Origin: Sipunculus nudus
Taxonomy: Eukaryota; Annelida; Sipuncula; Golfingiida; Sipunculidae
Direction: 5' to 3'
Length of the DNA stretch: 64,000 bases
NCBI GenBank assembly: GCA_026874595.1
Contig: CM049310.1
Location: 4,898,001-4,962,000, forward strand
The first letter of the stretch is position 1. Every line of letters begins with the position of its first letter. Made by a program: the position numbers and the translations under genes. This document shows positions 41,821 to 54,959 of the stretch, in pieces. Under the pieces are notes generated by a model that had not been told where the DNA came from, made no database searches, and was given only the letters and a program-made list of their open reading frames with translations.

Positions 41821-42270
41821 ACAGAGCAGAAGGTCAGAGACACAGTCATCCACACGAATACATTAAAGATAGAGCAGAAGGTCAGAGACACAGTGATCCA
41901 CACGAATACATTAAAGATAGAGCAGAAAGTCAGAGACACAGTGATCCACACGAATACATTAAAGATAGAGCAGAAAGTCAGAGACACAGTGATCCACACG
42001 AATACATTAAAGATAGAGCAGAAAGTCAGAGACACAGTGATCCACACGAATACATTAAAGATAGAGCAGAAGGTCAGAGACACAGTCATCCACACGAATA
42101 CATTAAAGATAGAGCAGAAAGTCAGATACACAGTCATCCACACGAATACATTAAAGATAGAGCAGAAAGTCAGAGACACAGTGATCCACACGAATACATA
42201 AAAGATAGAGCAGAAAGTCATAGACACAGTCATCCACACGAATACATTAAAGATAGAGCAGAAAGTCAGA

Positions 42271-45200
42271 GACACAGTGATCCACACGAATACATTAAAG
42301 ATAGAGCAGAAGGTCAGAGACACAGTGATCCACACGAATACATTAAAGATAGAGCAGAAAGTCAGAGACACAGTGATCCACACGAATACATTAAAGATAG
42401 AGCAGAAAGTCAGAGACACAGTGATCCACACGAATACATTAAAGATAGAGCAGAAAGTCAGAGACACAGTGTACCACACGAATACATTAAAGATAGAGCA
42501 GAAAGTCAGAGACACAGTCATCCACACGAATACATTAAAGATAGAGCAGAAAGTCAGAGACAGTGATCCACACGAATACATTAAAGATAGAGCAGAAAGT
42601 CAGAGACACAGTGATCCACACGAATACATTAAAGATAGAGCAGAAAGTCAGAGACACAGTGATCCACACGAATAAAATAAAGATAGAGCAGAAAGTCAGA
42701 GACACAGTCGTCCACGAGAATACATTAAAGATAGAGCAGAAAGTCAGAGACACAGTGATCCACACGAATACATTAAAGATAGAGCAGAAAGTCAGAGACA
42801 CAGTGATCCACACGAATACATTAAAGATAGAGCAGAAAGTCAGAGACACAGTGAACCACACAAATTCATTAAAGATAGAGCAGAAGGTCAGAGACACAGT
42901 GATCCACAGGAATACATTAAAGATAGAGCAGAAAGTCAGAGACACAGTCATCCACACGAATACATTAAAGATAGAGCAGAAGGTCAGAGACACGGTCATA
43001 CACACGAATACATTATAGATAGAGCAGAAAGTCAGAGACACAGTCATCCACACGAATACATTAAAGATAGAGCAGAAGGTCAGAGACACAGTGATCCACA
43101 CGAATACATTAAAGATAGAGCAGAAGGTCAGAGACACAGTCATCCACACGAATACACAAAAGATAGAGCAGAAAGTCAGAGACACAGTGATCCACACGAA
43201 TACATTAAAGATAGAGCAGAAGGTCAGAGACACAGTCATCCACACGAATACACAAAAGATAGAGCAGAAAGTCAGAGACACAGTGATCCACACGAATACA
43301 TTAAAGATAGAGCAGAAGGTCAGAGACACAGTCATCCACACGAATACACAAAAGATAGAGCAGAAAGTCAGAGACACAGTCATCCACACGAATACATTAA
43401 AGATAGAGCAGAAAGTCAGAGACACAGCCATCCACACGAATACACAAAAGATAGAGCAGAAAGTCAGAGACACAGTCATCCACACGAATACATTAAAGAT
43501 AGAGCAGAAGGTCAGAGACACGGTCATCCACACGAATACATTAAAGATAGAGCAGGGAGGCAGAGACACAGTCATCCACAAGAATACATTAAAGATAGAG
43601 CAGAAAGTCAGAGACAGTGATCAACACGAATACATTAAAGATAGAGCAGAAAGTCAGAGACATAGTGAACCACACGAATACATTGAAGATAGAGCAGAAG
43701 GTCAGAGACACAGTGATCAACACGAATACATTAAAAATAGAGCAGACGGTCAGAGACACAGTCATCCACACGAATACAATAAAGATAGAGTAGAAAGTCA
43801 AAGACACAGTCATCCACACGAATACATTAAAGATAGAGCAGAAAGTCAGAGACACAGTCATCCACACGAATACATTAAAGATAGAGCAGAAGGTCAGAGA
43901 GACAGTGATCCACACGAATACATTAAAGATAGAGCAGAAAGTCAGAGACACAGCCATCCACACGAATACATTAAAGACAGAGCAGAAAGTCAGAGACACA
44001 GCCATCTACACGAATACATTAAAGATAGAGCAGAAGGTCAGAGACACAGTCATCCACACGAATACATTAAAGATAGAGCAGAAAGTCAGAGACACAGTCA
44101 TCCACACGAATACATTAAAGATAGAGCAGAAGGTCAGAGACACAGTGATCCACAGGATTACATTAAAGATAGAGCAGAAAGTCAGAAACACAGTGAACCA
44201 CACGAATACATTAAAGATAGAGCAGAAAGTCAGAGACACAGTGATCCACACGAATACATTAAAGATAGAGCAGAAGGTCAGAGACAGTGATCCACACGAA
44301 TACATTAAAGATAGAGCAGAAAGTCAGAGACACAGTCATCCACACGAATACATTAAAGATAGAGCAGAAAGTCAGAGACACAGTCATCCACACGAATACA
44401 TTAAAGATAGAGCAGAAGGTCAGAGACACAGTGATCCACACGAATACATTAAAGATAGAGCAGAAGGTCAGAGACACAGTGATCCACACGAATACATTAA
44501 AGATAGAGCAGAAGGTCAGAGACACAGTGATCAACACGAATACATTAAAGATAGAGCAGAAAGTCAGAGACACAGTCATCCACACGAATACATTAAAGAT
44601 AGAGCAGGGAGGCAGAGACACAGTCATCCACAAGAATACATTAAAGATAGAGCAGAAAGTCAGAGACAGTGATCAACACGAATACATTAAAGATAGAGCA
44701 GAAAGTCAGAGACATAGTGAACCACACGAATACATTAAAGATAGAGCAGAAGGTCAGAGACACAGTGATCAACACGAATACATTAAAGATAGAGCAGACG
44801 GTCAGAGACACAGTCATCCACACGAATACAATAAAGATAGAGTAGAAAGTCAAAGACACAGTCATCCACACGAATACATTAAAGATAGAGCAGAAAGTCA
44901 GAGACACAGTCATCCACACGAATACATTAAAGATAGAACAGAAGGTCAGAGACACAGTGAACCACACGAATACATTAAAGATAGAGCAGAAAGTCAGAGA
45001 TACAGTCATCCACACGAATACATTAAAGATAGAGCAGAAAGTCAGAGACACAGTGGTCCACACGAATACATTAAAGATAGAGCAAGAGTCAGAGACACAG
45101 TCATCCACACGAATACATTAAAGATAGAGCAGAAGGTCAGAGACAGTGATCCACACGAATACATTAAAGATAGAGCAGAAGGTCAGAGACAGTGATCCAC

Positions 45201-48200
45201 ACGAACACATATAAGATAGAACAGGCAGGCAGAGACACAGTCATCCACACGAATACAATAAAGATAGAGGAGAAAGTCAGAGACACAGTCATCCACACGA
45301 ATACATTAAAGATAGAGCAGAAAGTCAGAGACACAGTCATCAACACGAATACATTAAAGATAGAGCAGAAGGTCAGAGACAAAGTGATCCACACGAATAC
45401 ATTAAAGATAGAGCAGAAGGTCAGAGACACAGTGATCCACACGAATACATTAAAGATAGAGCAGAAGGTCAGAGACAGTGATCCACACGAATACATTAAA
45501 GATAGAGCAGAAAGTCAGAGACACAGTCATCCACACGAATACATTAAAGATAGAGCAGAAAGTCAGAGACACAGTCATCCACACGAATACATTAAAGATA
45601 GAGCAGAAGGTCAGAGACACAGTGATCCACACGAATACATTAAAGATAGAGCAGAAGGTCAGAGACACAGTGATCCACACGAATACATTAAAGATAGAGC
45701 AGAAGGTCAGAGACACAGTGATCAACACGAATACATTAAAGATAGAGCAGAAAGTCAGAGACACAGTCATCCACACGAATACATTAAAGATAGAGCAGGG
45801 AGGCAGAGACACAGTCATCCACAAGAATACATTAAAGATGGAGCAGAAAGTCAGAGACAGTGATCAACACGAATACATTAAAGATAGAGCAGAAAGTCAG
45901 AGACATAGTGAACCACACGAATACATTAAAGATAGAGCAGAAGGTCAGAGACACAGTGATCAACACGAATACATTAAAGATAGAGCAGACGGTCAGAGAC
46001 ACAGTCATCCACACGAATACAATAAAGATAGAGTAGAAAGTCAAAGACACAGTCATCCACACGAATACATTAAAGATAGAGCAGAAAGTCAGAGACACAG
46101 TCATCCACACGAATACATTAAAGATAGAGCAGAAGGTCAGAGACACAGTGAACCACACGAATACATTAAAGATAGAGCAGAAAGTCAGAGACACAGTCAT
46201 CCACACGAATACATTAAAGATAGAGCAGAAAGTCAGAGACACAGTGATCCACACGAATACATTAAAGATAGAGCAAGAGTCAGAGACACAGTGATCCACA
46301 CGAATACATTAAAGATAGAGCAGAAGGTCAGAGACAGTGATCCACACGAATACATTAAAGATAGAGCAGAAGGTCAGAGACAGTGATCCACACGAACACA
46401 TATAAGATAGAACAGGCAGGCAGAGACACAGTCATCCACACGAATACAATAAAGATAGAGTAGAAAGTCAGAGACACAGTCATCCACACGAATACATTAA
46501 AGATAGAGCAGAAAGTCAGAGACACAGTCATCAACACGAATACATTAAAGATAGAGCAGAAGGTCAGAGACAAAGTGATCCACACGAATACATTAAAGAT
46601 AGAGCAGAAGGTCAGAGACACAGTGATCCACACGAATACATTAAAGATAGAGCAGAAAGTCAGAGACACAGTCATCCACACGAATACATTAAAGACAAAG
46701 GAGAAAGTCAGAGACACAGCCATCTACACGAATACATTAAAGATAGAGCAGAAAGTCAGAGACACAGTCATCCACACGAATACATTAAAGATAGAGCAGA
46801 AAGTCAGAGACACAGTCATCCACACGAATACATTAAAGATAGAGCAGAAGGTCAGAGACACAGTGATCCACACGAATACATTAAAGATAGAGCAGAAATT
46901 CAGAGACACAGTGATCCACACGAATACATTAAAGATAGAGCAGAAAGTCAGAGACACAGTGATCCACACGAATGCCTTAAAGATAGAATGCATTAAAGAT
47001 AGAGCAGAAGGTCAGAGACAGTGATCCACACGAATACATTAAAGATAGAGCAGAAAGTCAGAGACACAGTGATCTACACGAATACATTAAAGATAGAGCA
47101 GAAGGTCAGAGACACAGTGATCCACACGAATACATGAAAGATAGAGCAGAAAGTCAGAGACACAGTCATCCACACGAATACATTAAAGATAGTGCAGAAG
47201 GTCAGAGACAGTGATCCACACGAATACATTAAAGATAGAGCAGAAAGTCAGAGACACAGTCATCCACACGAATACATTAAAGATAGAGCAGAAAGTCAGA
47301 GACAGTCATCCACACGAATACATTTAAGATAGAGCAGAAGGTCAGAGACACGGTCATCCACACGAATACATTAAAGATAGAGCAGAAGGTCAGAGACATA
47401 GTGAACCACACGAATACATTATAGATAAAGCAGAAAGTCAGAGACACAGTCATCCACACGAATACATTAAAGATAGAGCAGAAGGTCAGAGACAGTGATC
47501 CACACGAATACATTAAAGATAGAGCAGAAGGTCAGAGACACAGTGATCAACACGAATACATTAAAGATAGAGCAGACGGTCAGAGACACAGTCATCCACA
47601 CGAATACAATAAAGATAGAGTAGAAAGTCAAAGACACAGTCATCCACACGAATACATTAAAGATAGAGCAGAAAGTCAGAGACACAGTCATCCACACGAA
47701 TACATTAAAGATAGAGCAGAAGGTCAGAGACACAGTGAACCACACGAATACATTAAAGATAGAGGATAAAGTCAGAGACACAGTCATTCACACGAATACA
47801 TTAAAGATAGAGCAGAAAGTCAGAGACATAGTAAACCACACGAATACATTATAGATAGAACAGAAAGTCAGAGACACAGTCATCCACACGAATACATTAA
47901 AGATAGAGCAGAAGGTCAGAGAGACAGTGATCCACACGAATACATTAAAGATAGAGCAGAAAGTCAGAGACACAGCCATCTACACGAATACATTAAAGAC
48001 AGAGCAGAAAGTCAGAGACACAGCCATCTACACGAATACATTAAAGATAGAGCAGAAGGTCAGAGACACAGTCATCCACACGAATACATTAAAGATAGAG
48101 CAGAAAGTCAGAGAAACAGTGATCCACACGAATACATTAAAGATAGAGCAGAAGGTCAGAGACAGTGATCCACACGAATACATTAAAGATAGAGCAGAAT
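42271..48200 (+). repeat. ~6.3-kb higher-order repeat, copy 2
   Basis: This is the second copy of the block at 35,950. Its right part, from about 46,350 to 49,000, also matches 16,700-19,300 and 23,400-26,000: markers gccttaaagatagaatgc, agacagtcatcc, aaacagtgat and cagagacccag come in the same order. It therefore links the left and right halves of the window. Single changes include ggataaag near 47,763 where the others have ggagaaag. Confidence 0.85.
46970..47001 (+). repeat. 16-bp internal duplication in a unit
   Basis: The gcctt/gcatt form, 6,278 bp from the copy at 40,692, consistent with the ~6.3-kb HOR pair (one unit of indel). Confidence 0.93.
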
Positions 48201-51200
48201 GTCAGAGACCCAGTCATCCACACGAATACATTAAAGATAGAGCAGAAGGTCAGAGACACGGTCATCCACACGAATACATTAAAGATAGAGCAGAAGGTCA
48301 GAGACATAGTGAACCACACGAATACATTATAGATAGAGCAGAAAGTCAGAGACACAGTCATCCACACGAATACATTAAAGATAGAGCAGAAGGTCAGAAA
48401 CACGGTCATCCACACGAATACATTAAAGATAGAGCAGAAAGTCAGAGACACAGTGATCCACACGAATACATTAAAGATAGAGCAGAAGGTCAGAGACACA
48501 GTGATCCACACGAATACATTAAAGATAGAGCAAGAGTCAGAGACACAGTCATCCACACGAATACATTAAAGATAGAGCAGAAGGTCAGAGACACAGTCAT
48601 CCACACGAATACATTAAAGATAGAGCAGAAAGTCAAAGACACAGTCATCCACACGAATACATTAAAGATAGAGCAGAAAGTCAGAGACACAGTGATCCAC
48701 ACGAATACATTAAAGATAGAGCAGAAAGTCAGAGACACAGTCATCCACACGAATACATTAAAGATAGAGCAGAAGGTCAGAGACACAGTCATCCACACGA
48801 ATACATTAAAGATAGAGCAGAAAGTCAGAGACACAGTCATCCACACGAATACATTAAAGATAGAGCAGAAAGTCAGAGACACAGTCATCCACACGAATAC
48901 ATTAAAGATAGAGCAGAAAGTCAGAGACACAGTGATCCACACGAATACATTAAAGATAGAGCAGAAAGTCAGAGACACAGTGATCCACACGAATACATTA
49001 TAGACAGAGCAGAAAGTCAGAAACACAGTGATCCACACGAATACATTAAAGATAGAGCAGAAAGTCAGAGACACAGTCATCCACACGAATACATTAAAGA
49101 TAGAGCAGAAGGTCAGAGACACAGTCATCCACACGAATACATTAAAGATAGAGCAGAAAGTCAGAGACACAGCCATCCACACGAATACATTAAAGATAGA
49201 GCAGAAAGTCAGAGACACAGTGATCCACACGAATACATTAAAGATAGAGCAGAAGGTCAGAGACACAGTCATCCACACGAATACATTAAAGATAGAGCTG
49301 AAAGTCAGAGAAACAGTCATCCACACGAATACATTAAAGATAGAGCAGAAAGTCAGAGACACAGTCATCCACACGAATACATTAAAGATAGAGCAGAAAG
49401 TCAGAGACACAGTCATCCACACGAATACATTAAAGATAGAGCAGAAGGTCAGAGACACAGTGATCCACACGAATACATTAAAGACAGAGCAGAAGGTCAG
49501 AGACACAGCCATCCACACGAATACATTAAAGATAGAGCAGAAAGTCAGAGACACAGTCATCCACAGGAATACATTAAAGATAGAGCAGAAGGTCAGAGAC
49601 ACAGTGATCCACACGAATACATTAAAGATAGAGCAGAAGGTCAGAGACACAGTGATCCACACGAATACATTAAAGATAGAGCAGAAAGTCAGAGACACAG
49701 TGATCCACACGAATACATTAAAGACAGAGCAGAAGGTCAGAGACACAGTCATCCACACGAATACATTAAAGATAGAGCAGAAAGTCAGAGACACAGTCAT
49801 CCACACGAATACATTAAAGATAGAGCAGAAAGTCAGAGACACAGTCATCCACACGAATACATTAAAGATAGAGCAGAAAGTCAGAGACACAGTCATCCAC
49901 ACGAATACATTAAAGATAGAGCAGAAAGTCAGAGACACAGTCATCCACACGAATACATTAAAGATAGAGCAGAAGGTCAGAGACACAGTCATCCACACGA
50001 ATACATTAAAGACAGAGCAGAAGGTCAGAGACACAGTCATCCACACGAATACATTAAAGATAGAGCAGAAAGTCAGAGACACAGTCATCCACACGAATAC
50101 ATTAAAGATAGAGCAGAAGGTCAGAGACACAGTGATCCACACGAATACATTAAAGACAGAGCAGAAAGTCAGAGACACAGTGATCCACACGAATACATTA
50201 AAGATAGAGCAGAAAGTCAGAGACACAGTGATCCACACGAATACATTATAGACAGAGCAGAAAGTCAGAAACACAGTGATCCACACGAATACATTAAAGA
50301 TAGAGCAGAAAGTCAGAGACACAGTCATCCACACGAATACATTAAAGATAGAGCAGAAGGTCAGAGACACAGTCATCCACACGAATACATTAAAGATAGA
50401 GCAGAAAGTCAGAGACACAGCCATCCACACGAATACATTAAAGATAGAGCAGAAAGTCAGAGACACAGTGATCCACACGAATACATTAAAGATAGAGCAG
50501 AAGGTCAGAGACACAGTCATCCACACGAATACATTAAAGATAGAGCTGAAAGTCAGAGAAACAGTCATCCACACGAATACATTAAAGATAGAGCAGAAAG
50601 TCAGAGACACAGTCATCCACACGAATACATTAAAGATAGAGCAGAAAGTCAGAGACACAGTGATCCACACGAATACATTAAAGACAGATCAGAAAGTCAG
50701 AGACACAGTCATCCACACGAATACATTAAAGATAGAGCAGAAAGTCAGAGACACAGTGATCCACACGAATACATTAAAGATAGAGCAGAAGGTCAGAGAC
50801 ACAGTGATCCACACGAATACATTAAAGATAGAGCAGAAGGTCAGAGACACAGTGATCCACACGAATACATTAAAGACAGATCAGAAAGTCAGAGACACAG
50901 TCATCCACACGAATACATTAAAGATAGAGCAGAAGGTCAGAGACACAGTCATCCACACGAATACATTAAAGATAGAGCAGAAAGTCAGAGACACAGTCAT
51001 CCACACGAATACATTAAAGATAGAGCAGAAAGTCAGAGACACAGTGATCCACACGAATACATTAAAGATAGAGCAGAAAGTCAGAGACACAGTGATCCAC
51101 ACGAATACATTAAAGATAGAGCAGAAAGTCAGAGACACAGTCATCCACACGAATACATTAAAGACAGAGCAGAAAGTCAGAGACACAGCCATCCACACGA

Positions 51201-52799
51201 ATACATTAAAGACAGAGCAGAAGGTCAGAGACACAGTGATCCACACGAATACATTAAAGACAGAGCAGAAAGTCAGAAACACAGTGATCCACACGAATAC
51301 ATTAAAGATAGAGCAGAAAGTCAGAGACACAGTGATCCACACGAATACATTATAGACAGAGCAGAAAGTCAGAAACACAGTGATCCACACGAATACATTA
51401 AAGATAGAGCAGAAAGTCAGAGACACAGTCATCCACACGAATACATTAAAGATAGAGCAGAAGGTCAGAGACACAGTCATCCACACGAATACATTAAAGA
51501 TAGAGCAGAAAGTCAGAGACACAGCCATCCACACGAATACATTAAAGATAGAGCAGAAAGTCAGAGACACAGTGATCCACACGAATACATTAAAGATAGA
51601 GCAGAAGGTCAGAGACACAGTCATCCACACGAATACATTAAAGATAGAGCTGAAAGTCAGAGAAACAGTCATCCACACGAATACATTAAAGATAGAGCAG
51701 AAAGTCAGAGACACAGTCATCCACACGAATACATTAAAGATAGAGCAGAAAGTCAGAGACACAGTGATCCACACGAATACATTAAAGACAGATCAGAAAG
51801 TCAGAGACACAGTCATCCACACGAATACATTAAAGATAGAGCAGAAAGTCAGAGACACAGTGATCCACACGAATACATTAAAGATAGAGCAGAAGGTCAG
51901 AGACACAGTGATCCACACGAATACATTAAAGATAGAGCAGAAGGTCAGAGACACAGTGATCCACACGAATACATTAAAGACAGATCAGAAAGTCAGAGAC
52001 ACAGTCATCCACACGAATACATTAAAGATAGAGCAGAAGGTCAGAGACACAGTCATCCACACGAATACATTAAAGATAGAGCAGAAAGTCAGAGACACAG
52101 TCATCCACACGAATACATTAAAGATAGAGCAGAAAGTCAGAGACACAGTGATCCACACGAATACATTAAAGATAGAGCAGAAAGTCAGAGACACAGTGAT
52201 CCACACGAATACATTAAAGATAGAGCAGAAGGTCAGAGACACAGTCATCCACACGAATACATTAAAGATAGAGCAGAAAGTCAGAGACACAGTGAACCAC
52301 ACGAATACATTAAAGATAGAGCAGAAAGTCAGAGACATAGTGATCCACACGAATACATTAAAGACAGATCAGAAAGTCAGAGACACAGTGATCCACACGA
52401 ATACATTAAAGATAGAGCAGAAAGTCAGAGACATAGTGATCCACACGAATACATTAAAGACAGATCAGAAAGTCAGAGACACAGTGATCCACACGAATAC
52501 ATTAAAGATAGAGCAGAAAGTCAGAAACACAGTGATCCACACGAATACATTAAAGATAGAGCAGAAAGTCAGAGACACAGTGATCCACACGAATACATTA
52601 AAGACAGAGCAGAAGGTCAGAGACACAGTCATCCACACGAATACATTAAAGATAGAGCAGAAAGTCAGAGACATAGTGATCCACACGAATACATTAAAGA
52701 CAGAGCAGAAAGTCAGAGACATAGTGATCCACACGAATACATTAAAGATAGAGCAGAAAGTCAGAGACACAGTCATCCACACGAATACATTATAGATAG

Positions 52800-53710
52800 A
52801 GCAGAAAGTCAGAGACACAGTCATCCACACGAATACATTAAAGATAGAACAGAAGGTCAGAGACACAGTGATCAACACGAATACATTAAAGATAGAGTAG
52901 AAAGTCAGAGACACAGTGATCCACACGAATACATTAAAGATAGAGTAGAAAGTCAGAGACACAGTCATCCACACGAATACATTAAAGACAGAGCAGAAAG
53001 TCAGAGACACAGTCATCCACACTAATACATTAAAGATAGAGCAGAAGGTCAGAGACACAGTCATCCACACGAATACATTAAAGATAGAGCAGAAAGTCAG
53101 AGACACAGTGATCAACACGAATACATTAAAGATAGAGCAGAAGGTCAGAGACATAGTGAACCACACGAATACATTAAAGATAGAGCAGAAAGTCAGAGAC
53201 ACAGTCATCCACACTAATACATTAAAGATAGAGCAGAAGGTCAGAGACACAGTCATCCACACGAATACATTAAAGATAGAGCAGAAGGTCAGAGACACAG
53301 TGGTCGACACGAATACATTAAAGATAGAGCAGAAGGTCAGAGACATAGTGAACCACACGAATACATTAAAGATAGAGCAGAAGGTCAGAGACACGGTCAT
53401 ACACACGAATACATTATAGATAGAGCAGAAAGTCAGAGACACAGTCATCCACACGAATACATTAAAGATAGAACAGAAGGTCAGAGACACAGTGATCAAC
53501 ACGAATACATTAAAGATAGAGTAGAAAGTCAGAGACACAGTGATCCACACGAATACATTAAAGATAGAGTAGAAAGTCAGAGACACAGTCATCCACACGA
53601 ATACATTAAAGACAGAGCAGAAAGTCAGAGACACAGTCATCCACACTAATACATTAAAGATAGAGCAGAAGGTCAGAGACACAGTCATCCACACGAATAC
53701 ATTAAAGATA
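52800..53710 (+). repeat. 624-bp higher-order repeat (13 units)
   Basis: The run gatagaacagaagg, gatcaac, gatagagtag twice, gacagagcag and cacactaatac at about 52,800-53,030 recurs at about 53,424-53,654, offset 624 bp. Between the copies lie units with gtgaacc, cattatag and gtggtcgacac. The same 13-unit spacing is seen between markers at 32,733 and 33,357, in a different sequence context. Confidence 0.85.
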
Positions 53711-54519
53711 GAGCAGAAAGTCAGAGACACAGTGATCCACACGAATACATTAAAGACAGATCAGAAAGTCAGAGACACAGTGATCCACACGAATACATTA
53801 AAGATAGAGCAGAAGGTCAGAGACACAGTGATCCACACGAATACATTAAAGATAGAGCAGAAAGTCAAAGACACAGTCATCCACACGAATACATTAAAGA
53901 TAGAGCAGAAAGTCAGAGACACAGTCATCCACACGAATACATTAAAGATAGAGCAGAAAGTCAGAGACACAGTGATCCACACGAATACATTAAAGACAGA
54001 TCAGAAAGTCAGAAACACAGTGATCCACACGAATACATTAAAGATAGAGCAGAAAGTCAGAGACACAGTGATCCACACGAATACATTAAAGACAGAGCAG
54101 AAGGTCAGAGACACAGTCATCCACACGAATACATTAAAGATAGATCAGAAAGTCAGAGACACAGTGATCCACACGAATACATTAAAGATAGAGCAGAAAG
54201 TCAGAGACACAGTGATCCACACGAATACATTAAAGATAGAGCAGAAGGTCAGAGACACAGTGATCCACACGAATACATTAAAGATAGAGCAGAAGGTCAG
54301 AGACACAGTCATCCACACGAATACATTAAAGATAGAGCAGAAGGTCAGAGACACAGTCATCCACACGAATACATTAAAGATAGAGCAGAAAGTCAGAGAC
54401 ACAGTCATCCACACGAATACATTAAAGATAGAGCAGAAAGTCAGAGACACAGTCATCCACACGAATACATTAAAGACAGAGCAGAAGGTCAGAGACACAG
54501 TGATCCACACGAATACATA

Positions 54520-54760
54520 AAAGATAGAGCAGAAAGTCATAGACACAGTCATCCACACGAATACACAAAAGATAGAGCAGAAAGTCATAGACACAGTCAT
54601 CCACACGAATACATTAAAGATAGAGCAGAAAGTCATAGACACAGTCATCCACACGAATACATTAAAGATAGAGCAGAAAGTCAGAGACACAGTCATCCAC
54701 ACGAATACATAAAAGATAGAGCAGAAAGTCATAGACACAGTCATCCACACGAATACATTA
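54520..54760 (+). repeat. Cluster of agtcatag units
   Basis: Four units carry agtcatagac instead of agtcagagac, starting at 54,535, 54,583, 54,631 and 54,727. They are mixed with cataaaag and cacaaaag variants. Elsewhere this variant appears mostly singly, for example near 20,571, 26,991, 34,312 and 35,843. The cluster looks like a local amplification of one variant pair. Confidence 0.8.
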
Positions 54761-54959
54761 AAGATAGAGCAGAAAGTCAGAGACACAGTCATCCACACGA
54801 ATACATTAAAGATAGAGCAGAAAGTCAGAGACACAATCATCCACACGAATACATTAAAGATAGAGCAGAAAGTCAGAGACACAGTCATCCACACGAATAC
54901 ATTAAAGATAGAGCAGAAAGTCAGAGACACAGTCATCCACACGAATACATTAAAGATAG

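Larger units (their letters stand above)
35950..42270 (+). repeat. ~6.3-kb higher-order repeat, copy 1
   Basis: Landmarks recur downstream with offset 6,326 (36,237 to 42,563; 36,765 to 43,091), then 6,134 (37,771 to 43,905; 38,153 to 44,287; 39,058 to 45,192), then 6,230 (40,345 to 46,575). The offset changes are whole numbers of units, so the copies differ by block gain or loss. Copy 1 has four units near 37,580-37,770 that copy 2 lacks. The segment between about 37,200 and 40,700 is built from the same marker units as 10.5-17.3 kb, so it belongs to the same family. Confidence 0.87.
35655..42725 (+). repeat. gtcgtccacgag marker units, three copies
   Basis: Units near 35,664, 36,380 and 42,706 read gtcgtccacgagaat instead of gtcatccacacgaat, which adds a second CpG. 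Each is preceded by a unit with cgaataaaataaag. That preceding variant also occurs alone near 34,813, which gives an order of events: aataaaat first, then gtcgtccacgag, then duplication. Confidence 0.88.
1618..45863 (+). repeat. agggaggcag marker cassette, 18 copies
   Basis: A unit with gcagggaggcagagac is followed by one with cacaagaat and then by a 46-bp unit and gtgatcaac. Taking the end of the tcatccaca that follows agggaggcag as reference, copies lie near 1,648, 3,178, 4,562, 7,718, 8,866, 10,202, 11,876, 12,971, 15,120, 16,215, 21,840, 22,935, 37,255, 38,499, 39,690, 43,581, 44,633 and 45,824. The cassette is absent between 23 and 37 kb and after 46 kb. Five of the intervals are 1,095 or 1,191 bp, defining a ~1.1-kb sub-HOR. 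Downstream units of the cassette carry either gatagagc or gatggagc. Confidence 0.9.
12350..46420 (+). repeat. gaacacatataag / aacaggcagg marker, 10 copies
   Basis: A distinctive unit has gaacacatataagatag followed by aacaggcaggcagag. The gaacac starts are 12,350, 13,541, 15,594, 16,738, 22,314, 23,458, 39,069, 40,164, 45,203 and 46,394. Each copy directly follows the pair of 46-bp units described with the 47-bp variant. A less changed relative, gaacacattaaag with gcaggcagg, is at about 5,422-5,450 and may be close to the ancestral form. Confidence 0.92.
12229..48545 (+). repeat. 47-bp variant units (gcaagagtc), 14 copies
   Basis: The normal gcagaaggtc or gcagaaagtc is replaced by gcaagagtc, one base shorter. 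Copies start at 12,229, 13,420, 15,473, 16,616, 19,017, 19,640, 22,193, 23,336, 25,737, 38,948, 40,043, 45,082, 46,273 and 48,530. None occurs before 12 kb or after 48.6 kb. Ten of the 14 are followed 64 bp later by a 46-bp unit and 46 bp after that by a second one. The four others (19,017, 19,640, 25,737, 48,530) run into ordinary 48-bp units. Confidence 0.92.
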
